From Actinomycetes bacterium (lineage in GTDB: Bacteria; Actinomycetota; Acidimicrobiia; Acidimicrobiales; SZUA-35), in contig JAJRQY010000069.1 in the NCBI GenBank assembly GCA_024280015.1, forward strand, positions 1 to 64,000: a DNA stretch of 64,000 bases. Direction: 5' to 3'. How positions within the stretch are numbered: position 1 is the first letter of the stretch; each line of letters opens with the position of its first letter. The position numbers were made by a program, and so were the translations under genes. This document shows, piece by piece, positions 57,753-64,000 of the stretch. The notes under the pieces were generated by a model. That model ran no database searches, was not told the origin of the DNA, and saw only the letters and a list, made by a program, of their open reading frames with translations.

Positions 57753-60278
57753 CTACAGATCAGCATTGACCACAGTGGAGAACTCTCCGTCCTGATCAAT
57801 ATCGATCTGAACGCCTTGCCCATCGGCAAGCTCACCATCCAGAATCAAGACTGCCAGACGATCGGCGATCTCTGACTGGATCACCCGCTTGAGCGGACGG
57901 GCACCAAAGGCCGGGTCATAGCCAATGGCCGCCAGCTTGGTTTTTGCTTCGGAGCTGACTTCAACCGAGATCCTTCGCTCGGCCAGCCGCCGGTCAAGGA
58001 TCCCAAGCTGGATGTCGACGATCTTGGTCAGGTCGTCCTTGGTCAGTTCGGAGAAACGAACGATGTCATCCACCCGGTTGATGAACTCAGGCCGGAAGAA
58101 ATCTTTGGGATCACCCTGCAAGTTCGAAGTCATGATTAGCACCACATTGCTGAAGTCAACGGTGCGGCCCTGGCCGTCGGTGAGGCGGCCATCGTCCAGG
58201 AGTTGCAACAAGACATTGAACACGTCCGGGTGAGCTTTCTCGACCTCATCCAGAAGCACCACGGCGTAGGGCCGGCGACGAACAGCCTCGGTTAGCTGAC
58301 CACCTTGGTCATAGCCGACATAGCCGGGAGGGGCGCCAATGAGTCGACTCACGGAGTGCTTCTCCATGTACTCACTCATGTCAATGCGGGTCATTGCCCG
58401 CTCATCGTCGAAGAGGAAGTCGGCCAGCGCCCGCGCCAGCTCTGTCTTGCCAACACCAGTTGGGCCAAGGAAAAGAAAGCTGCCAATAGGTTGACCGGGG
58501 TCCGACAAGCCGGCCCGACTTCGACGTATGGCGCTAGCTACTGCTCGCACTGGTTCGTCTTGACCAATCACTCGACGATGGAGTTCGTCCTCGAGTCGCA
58601 ACAGCTTGCGTGATTCTGATTCCATAAGCCGGCTGACGGGGACTCCCGTCCAGCGACTGACCACCTCGGCAACATCTTCCTCATCCACCTCTTCCTTGAG
58701 CATGGTGAGGTTGGCTTGCAGCTTGGCCAAGGCATCCGTTGCTTCGGCAATCTTGGCTTCGAGTTCGGGCATGCGGCCATATCGCATCTCGGCGGCACGC
58801 TCCAGGTCGGGCTCACGTTCCAAGTCACGACCAAGGGTTTCTTGTTCTTCCTTGAGTTGACGAATGGTGTCAATGGCATCCTTCTCGTTCTGCCAATGAG
58901 CCTTCATCCCCTGAGATTGCTCCTTCAGATCGGCCAGATCGGCATCCAGCTCGCCCAGACGCTCGATCGAAACAAGATCAGTCTCCTTAGCCAGAGCAAC
59001 CCGTTCCATTTCCAACTGGCGGATCTTGCGTTCCACCACGTCGATCTCCGTCGGTAGGGAGTCGATCTCGATGCGGAGCTTGGAAGCAGCTTCATCCATC
59101 AGGTCGATGGCCTTGTCCGGAAGGAAACGCCCGGTGAGGTAGCGGTCAGAGAGCTTGGCCGCGGCGATCAGCGCGGCATCTTGAATGCGGACTCCGTGAT
59201 GAACCTCGTAGCGTTCCTTCAGACCACGCAGGATGGCGATCGAGTCTTCAACCGTTGGTTCACCAACCAAGACCTGCTGGAAACGACGTTCGAGGGCAGC
59301 ATCTTTCTCGATGTACTTGCGGAACTCGTCCAGGGTCGTTGCCCCCACCATGCGGAGCTCACCGCGGGCAAGCAAGGGCTTGAGCATGTTGGACGCATCC
59401 ATGGCCGATTCGCCAGTCGCACCAGCACCAACAACGGTATGCATCTCATCAATGAAGGTGATGACCTCGCCTTGGGCGTCGGTAATTTCTTTCAGTACCG
59501 CCTTGAGTCGTTCTTCGAACTCGCCGCGAAATTTGGCCCCAGCCAGCATGGAGGAAATGTCAAGTGAAATGACTCGCCGATTGCGCAGGCTGTCGGGAAC
59601 ATCGCCCTCGACAATGCGCTGAGCCAAGCCTTCGACGATCGCCGTCTTGCCAACACCAGGTTCGCCGATGAGCACGGGGTTGTTCTTGCGGCGGCGGCTA
59701 AGCACCTGGACGACCCGACGGATCTCTTCATCCCGTCCAATAACCGGATCGAGCTTGCCCGCACGGGCATCCTCAGTCAGGTCCCGGCCGTATTTTTCCA
59801 AGGCCTGAAACTGGTCCTCGGGAGTTTGATTCGTCACCCGATGTGAGCCGCGGACTTCCTGCAGGGCTTCGAGCAGTTCCTGTCGGGAGAGATCCAGGCG
59901 GCGAGCGGTTGCTCCACCTGGGTCGGGGTTGGCGAGGCCGAGCAGGAGATGCTCAGTGGACAAGAAGTCATCGCCAAGCTCACTTCTTACTGAGTCGGCA
60001 TCGGCCAGAACTCGGCTTGTCTGCTTAGAGAACTGGGCGTCACTTCCATAGGCCTTTGACAAGTCGTCAAGGGCTGCTTCGGTGTCCTTGCGGACAGTGC
60101 TTGGTTGGCGGCCTACTTTGGTCAGCAGGGGCAACACCACTCCCTCAACTTGTCCGAGAAGAGCGATGAGTAGATGGTCCGGCGTTACTTCTGCGTGCGA
60201 GTCAGTTTTGGCTCGCTCAATAGCAGAGGCAACAGCCTCTTGAGTTTTGATTGTCCAGCGGTTGGTGTCGAAGGCCAT
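57753..60278 (-). CDS. clpB: ATP-dependent chaperone ClpB
   Basis: Two AAA+ modules: [18 protein letters not shown] and [19 protein letters not shown]; Clp N domain; M-domain coiled coil. Confidence 0.97.
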   Translation of the reverse strand: MAFDTNRWTIKTQEAVASAIERAKTDSHAEVTPDHLLIALLGQVEGVVLPLLTKVGRQPSTVRKDTEAALDDLSKAYGSDAQFSKQTSRVLADADSVRSELGDDFLSTEHLLLGLANPDPGGATARRLDLSRQELLEALQEVRGSHRVTNQTPEDQFQALEKYGRDLTEDARAGKLDPVIGRDEEIRRVVQVLSRRRKNNPVLIGEPGVGKTAIVEGLAQRIVEGDVPDSLRNRRVISLDISSMLAGAKFRGEFEERLKAVLKEITDAQGEVITFIDEMHTVVGAGATGESAMDASNMLKPLLARGELRMVGATTLDEFRKYIEKDAALERRFQQVLVGEPTVEDSIAILRGLKERYEVHHGVRIQDAALIAAAKLSDRYLTGRFLPDKAIDLMDEAASKLRIEIDSLPTEIDVVERKIRQLEMERVALAKETDLVSIERLGELDADLADLKEQSQGMKAHWQNEKDAIDTIRQLKEEQETLGRDLEREPDLERAAEMRYGRMPELEAKIAEATDALAKLQANLTMLKEEVDEEDVAEVVSRWTGVPVSRLMESESRKLLRLEDELHRRVIGQDEPVRAVASAIRRSRAGLSDPGQPIGSFLFLGPTGVGKTELARALADFLFDDERAMTRIDMSEYMEKHSVSRLIGAPPGYVGYDQGGQLTEAVRRRPYAVVLLDEVEKAHPDVFNVLLQLLDDGRLTDGQGRTVDFSNVVLIMTSNLQGDPKDFFRPEFINRVDDIVRFSELTKDDLTKIVDIQLGILDRRLAERRISVEVSSEAKTKLAAIGYDPAFGARPLKRVIQSEIADRLAVLILDGELADGQGVQIDIDQDGEFSTVVNADL

Positions 60279-60345
60279 GAGAGGTCACTCCTTGCTTTGG
60301 GCGGAGGCTCCGGGGAGCCCCAGAATTGGTCGGCCCGCTGTTTTC

Positions 60346-60723
60346 TTAACGGCGCCGCTTATAGACCGTCACTGCTTTGGTGACGGGAACGATTTCTCGC
60401 CGGTGTTGACGATGGGCATCGTTCACTGCTTCTTTGGCAGCGATGCGTAGTTCATTCATCGCTTTCTTGGTTTCGTCTAGTTCGTTTTCCAGGGCAAGAA
60501 CTCTTTTGACGCCGGCCAGGTTGAGGCCCTCATCGGTGAGTTCAAGAATTCGTCCAAGCTTGCTCAGGTCGGCGTCGCTGTAGCGGCGTGAACCGCCACC
60601 AGTTCGAGCCGGGCAGAGCAGGCCTTTTCGTTCATAGATTCGAAGGGTTTGGGGATGGACACCAGCAATCTCCGCCGCCACGGAGATCACATACACGGCG
60701 TGACTCGGTGACTTAGGATTCAT
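60346..60723 (-). CDS. hspR: MerR-type heat shock repressor HspR
   Basis: VYVISVAAEIAGVHPQTLRIYERKGLLCPARTGGGSRRYSDADLSKL; between dnaJ and clpB. Confidence 0.95.
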   Translation of the reverse strand: MNPKSPSHAVYVISVAAEIAGVHPQTLRIYERKGLLCPARTGGGSRRYSDADLSKLGRILELTDEGLNLAGVKRVLALENELDETKKAMNELRIAAKEAVNDAHRQHRREIVPVTKAVTVYKRRR

Positions 60724-61913
60724 TAGCTGGCCTCGGAGTCTTTCGATGCGTGGCTCGGGTTAGGTGAACCATTGGGCGGCGTGCTCGGGGCAGCCGGTCG
60801 ACCAAGAGCAAGATCGAGGGCTTCTACCGCTTGGCGTTGCTCGTCGGTGAGACTGCTTGGCACAACCACATCAACAGTGACCAGCAGGTCTCCGGTTGAG
60901 GACTTGGTTGTGACACCCCGTCCCTTTACTCGGAAGGTCTTGCCACTCGGGGTGCCTGCTGGCATCTTGAGAGTGACGGTCTTGCCATCCAGCGTCGGGA
61001 CCTTGATCTTGTCGCCGAGTACTGCTTGGGAGAACGACACCGGAACATCGACGGTGAGGTGTTTGCCTTTGCGGCCAAAGACCTTATGAGGGGCGACATC
61101 GATGATGACGAAGAGGTCACCATGGGGACCGCCGTGTCGGCCTGGTCCGCCTCGCCCCTTGAGGCGGATCTTCTGACCGTTCTTGACTCCGGCGGGGACA
61201 CGCAACTTGACCTGTCGTGTCTTTCGTTCAAGGCCAGTTCCACGGCAGGTTCCGCACTTGTCGGTAATGATCTTGCCTCGGCCGCCACATTGGGGGCAGG
61301 GCTGGCTGAGGGAGAACATGCCTTGGTTCTCGTCCAACACTCCCCGACCGCCGCAGCGGGAGCAAGTAGCGGGTTTGGTCCCCGGCTTGGCTCCTGAGCC
61401 ACTACATGTGGTGCACGGAGCGTCGGAGATGACGTGGACCGAGGTGGTAACACCGTTGACGGCATCTTCGAAGCTGAGGTGGAGACGTGACTCGAGGTCA
61501 TCACCCTTTGTCGCTGGATTGGCTCGTTGTTGAGGTCCACGCCCGCCCTGACCAGCACCGCCTCGACCGAACACGCCACCGAGTAGGTCACCGAGATCGA
61601 GATTGTCGAAGTTCATGGTGCGACCGGCACCCGCTCCGGCTCCAGGATTGAATCCACCAAAGCCACCAGCAGGACCGAGGCGCCGCATCTCGTCGTATTC
61701 TTTGCGCTTGTCGCTGTCGCCAACAATGTCGTAGGCGGCGGAAATGCTCTTGAACTTCTCTTCGGCCTTCTCATCTCCGGAGTTGGCGTCGGGATGGTAT
61801 TTGCGAGCGAGTTTGCGGTACTTCTTGGTGATCTCTTTTTCGTCAGCGTCTTTGGCGACACCAAGCACCTTGTAGAAGTCTTTCTCTAACCAATCATGTT
61901 GTGACATGTTCAC
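60723..61913 (-). CDS. dnaJ: chaperone DnaJ
   Basis: J domain with HPD, four CxxCxGxG-type zinc repeats. Confidence 0.97.
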   Translation of the reverse strand: MNMSQHDWLEKDFYKVLGVAKDADEKEITKKYRKLARKYHPDANSGDEKAEEKFKSISAAYDIVGDSDKRKEYDEMRRLGPAGGFGGFNPGAGAGAGRTMNFDNLDLGDLLGGVFGRGGAGQGGRGPQQRANPATKGDDLESRLHLSFEDAVNGVTTSVHVISDAPCTTCSGSGAKPGTKPATCSRCGGRGVLDENQGMFSLSQPCPQCGGRGKIITDKCGTCRGTGLERKTRQVKLRVPAGVKNGQKIRLKGRGGPGRHGGPHGDLFVIIDVAPHKVFGRKGKHLTVDVPVSFSQAVLGDKIKVPTLDGKTVTLKMPAGTPSGKTFRVKGRGVTTKSSTGDLLVTVDVVVPSSLTDEQRQAVEALDLALGRPAAPSTPPNGSPNPSHASKDSEAS

Positions 61914-61975
61914 CTCCTCGGTGCATCATCTTGTTTCGTGCGATATCAGTGGATGACATTGCCAGTTCGCGAGTT

Positions 61976-62644
61976 CTACCCCTGGGTTTTGACCATGGCT
62001 GGGCGGATCACGTGACCCTTCCAGCCATAGCCGATCCGTAGTACTTCGGCCACGACAAGCCCATCAGACCCATCGCCTTCTTCGTGCATCACGGCTTCGT
62101 GCTGCTCGGGGTCAAAGGCCGCTCCGGCCGGATCTAAGATTTCTAGACCTTGCCGGGTGAGGGCATCGAGCAGGGCCTTTTGCACCCGTCCGATGTCTTC
62201 AGGGTTTGATCCTTCGGCCGGATTGGCCATCGCCAATGCGCAGGCATCCAGAACTGGGAGCAATTCACTAACCAGCGAATCGTTTGCCCGGGCCCGGCTG
62301 TCAGCCTCTCGTTTGGCAACAGCCTTCTTGTAGTTCTCAAACTCGGCCTGGAGACGACGAAAGCCGTCCAGATAGCCATCACGTTCCTGCGCCACCAGTT
62401 CGAGTTCGCTGAGAGGGGGTGCTTCCGGAACGGAGGTTGGGTTCGTGGAGCCGGCGACACCGGCCGCCCCGGACTCAACCTCAGTTGAGTCCAGAAGGTC
62501 GGCAAGTTCAGCGTCAAGGGCATCGGCGCCAGTGGCAGGGGGTTCGCCGGCTTGGCCACCAGAACCGAATTGTTCCGGATCTGAAGCCCCGGCGCTACCC
62601 ACGTCAGGCTCTTCGCCTGAGGAGTCTCCGGGACGATTGCTCAC
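61976..62644 (-). CDS. grpE: nucleotide exchange factor GrpE
   Basis: [28 protein letters not shown] ... [44 protein letters not shown]. Confidence 0.95.
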   Translation of the reverse strand: MSNRPGDSSGEEPDVGSAGASDPEQFGSGGQAGEPPATGADALDAELADLLDSTEVESGAAGVAGSTNPTSVPEAPPLSELELVAQERDGYLDGFRRLQAEFENYKKAVAKREADSRARANDSLVSELLPVLDACALAMANPAEGSNPEDIGRVQKALLDALTRQGLEILDPAGAAFDPEQHEAVMHEEGDGSDGLVVAEVLRIGYGWKGHVIRPAMVKTQG

Positions 62645-64000
62645 TCGGAGTCCTCGTCATCTTCTTCGATGATCTCGGCGTCAACGACCTCGTCATCATC
62701 AGGAGCCGCAGCTGCTTCGCCCTCACCACTGTCGGCCTCGGCCGCAGCTTGCTCATAGAGCTTGGTGCTGATGATTTGGGTTGCCGCCATCAGGGCGTCG
62801 GTCTTGTCCTTCATAGCTTCGAAGTCGTCTTCGCCAATGACTGTCTTCAGCTCGGCGAGGGCTTCCTCGACTGGGGCCTTCTCATCATCGCTGAGAGACT
62901 CGCCTTGTTCACGCAGAAGCTTCTCGGTGTTGTACACCAGGCTGTCGGCCTCATTCTGAATTTCGGCCTCTTCAAGACGCTGCTTGTCTTCCTCGGCGTG
63001 AGCCTCGGCATCCTTGATCATCTGGTCGATGTCATCCTTGGACAGTTTGGACTCACCGGTGATGGTGATAGCGGTTTCCTTCTGGGTGGCCAGATCCTTG
63101 GCACTGACGTGCACGATGCCGTTGGCATCAATGTCGAAGGTGACTTCGATCTGGGGCACACCACGAGGGGCCGGGGGTAGTTCGCTGAGTTGGAATTTCC
63201 CGAGCGTCTTGTTGTAGGCCGACATCTCGCGTTCACCTTGCAAGACATGGATCTCTACTGATGGCTGATTGTCATCGGCGGTGGTAAAGGTCTCGGTGCG
63301 GCGAGTCGGGATGGTGGTGTTTCGCTCGATGAGCTTATGCATGACCGAACCCTTGGTCTCGATACCGAGGCTGAGGGGGGTGACATCAAGCAGGAGGATG
63401 TCTTTGACATCGCCCTTGAGCACGCCAGCCTGTACGGCGGCGCCAACGGCCACCACTTCATCAGGGTTGACGGACTTGTTTGCTTCCTTGCCGGTCATGG
63501 ATTCGACCAGTTCAGATACTGCTGGCATACGAGTGGAGCCACCGACCATGACAATGTGGTGGATGTCGTCGTACTTCATGCCAGCGTCTTTGATGGCAGC
63601 CTCGACAGGCTTGCGCACTCGGGCAAGGAGGTCGGCGGTTAGCTCTTGGAACTTGGCCCGGGTGAGGGTCAGTTCAAGGTGGAGCGGACCTTCGGCTGTT
63701 GCGGTGACGAAGGGAAGGTTGATCGAGGTGGACTGGGTAGTCGACAGTTCGATCTTGGCCTTCTCGGCTGCTTCCTTGAGTCGCTGGGCCGCCATCTTGT
63801 CCGCACCAAGGTCAACCCCGTGAGCGTTCTTGAACTCGGTAACCATCCAGTCAATGACCGTATCGTCCCAGTCGTCGCCACCAAGCTTGGTGTCGCCGGA
63901 TGTGCTTTTCACTTCAAACACACCGTCGCCAATTTCCAGGACGGATACATCAAAGGTTCCGCCTCCGAGGTCGAAGACCAGGATGGTTTGATCCTCGCCT
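62641..64000 (-). CDS. dnaK: molecular chaperone DnaK, truncated at window end
   Basis: [36 protein letters not shown] ... [12 protein letters not shown] ... [15 protein letters not shown]. Confidence 0.97.
   Translation of the reverse strand, partial: GEDQTILVFDLGGGTFDVSVLEIGDGVFEVKSTSGDTKLGGDDWDDTVIDWMVTEFKNAHGVDLGADKMAAQRLKEAAEKAKIELSTTQSTSINLPFVTATAEGPLHLELTLTRAKFQELTADLLARVRKPVEAAIKDAGMKYDDIHHIVMVGGSTRMPAVSELVESMTGKEANKSVNPDEVVAVGAAVQAGVLKGDVKDILLLDVTPLSLGIETKGSVMHKLIERNTTIPTRRTETFTTADDNQPSVEIHVLQGEREMSAYNKTLGKFQLSELPPAPRGVPQIEVTFDIDANGIVHVSAKDLATQKETAITITGESKLSKDDIDQMIKDAEAHAEEDKQRLEEAEIQNEADSLVYNTEKLLREQGESLSDDEKAPVEEALAELKTVIGEDDFEAMKDKTDALMAATQIISTKLYEQAAAEADSGEGEAAAAPDDDEVVDAEIIEEDDEDSE

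Noticed and set aside
57753-64000. HAIR (CTTGAGT-N7-ACTCAAG) or CIRCE operator for the dnaK-hspR-clpB cluster
   Set aside because: Only an isolated cttgagt inside clpB was seen; the expected HAIR site would be upstream of dnaK, beyond the window

Overview
The window is a 64-kb, gene-dense chromosomal segment. Gene content and style (WhiB, HspR, MshA-like glycosyltransferase, F420/LLM oxidoreductases, aa3 oxidase with caa3-type subunit II) point to a high-GC actinobacterium, probably Acidimicrobiia-like; this is inference. I see no phage, IS element or CRISPR array. Main blocks: regulators, SDR and MFS genes (0-5 kb); trpF, an LLM oxidoreductase, SAM hydrolase, proC, an mshA-like gene and an RsiG-like anti-sigma (5-14 kb); two glutaminyl-peptide cyclotransferase paralogues flanking M20/GNAT genes and followed by a split HelD/HelR-like helicase (17-25 kb); tandem NAD(P)H oxidoreductases, an ATP-dependent DNA ligase, dut, orn and whiB (25-30 kb); TlpA/CcdA and pdxH plus an ABC exporter (30-36 kb); a large cytochrome oxidase cluster with ctaB and ctaA (36-46.6 kb); clpS/DUF2017, degV, plsY, a tRNA-Glu/Asp/Phe cluster, purB and purA (46.6-56 kb); and dnaK-grpE-dnaJ-hspR-clpB (57.7-64 kb). 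The most notable signal is a second, full-length COX1 homologue (42608-44284) in the oxidase cluster that appears to have lost the heme and CuB histidine ligands. It is encoded with a COX3-like protein and a further membrane protein. Other notable items are an RsiG-type c-di-GMP motif, a HelD-like gene with no canonical start codon and a split reading frame, a 31-aa TAATG-coupled membrane peptide, and structured hairpin arrays after each tRNA. All calls are from reading by eye; no database search was run.
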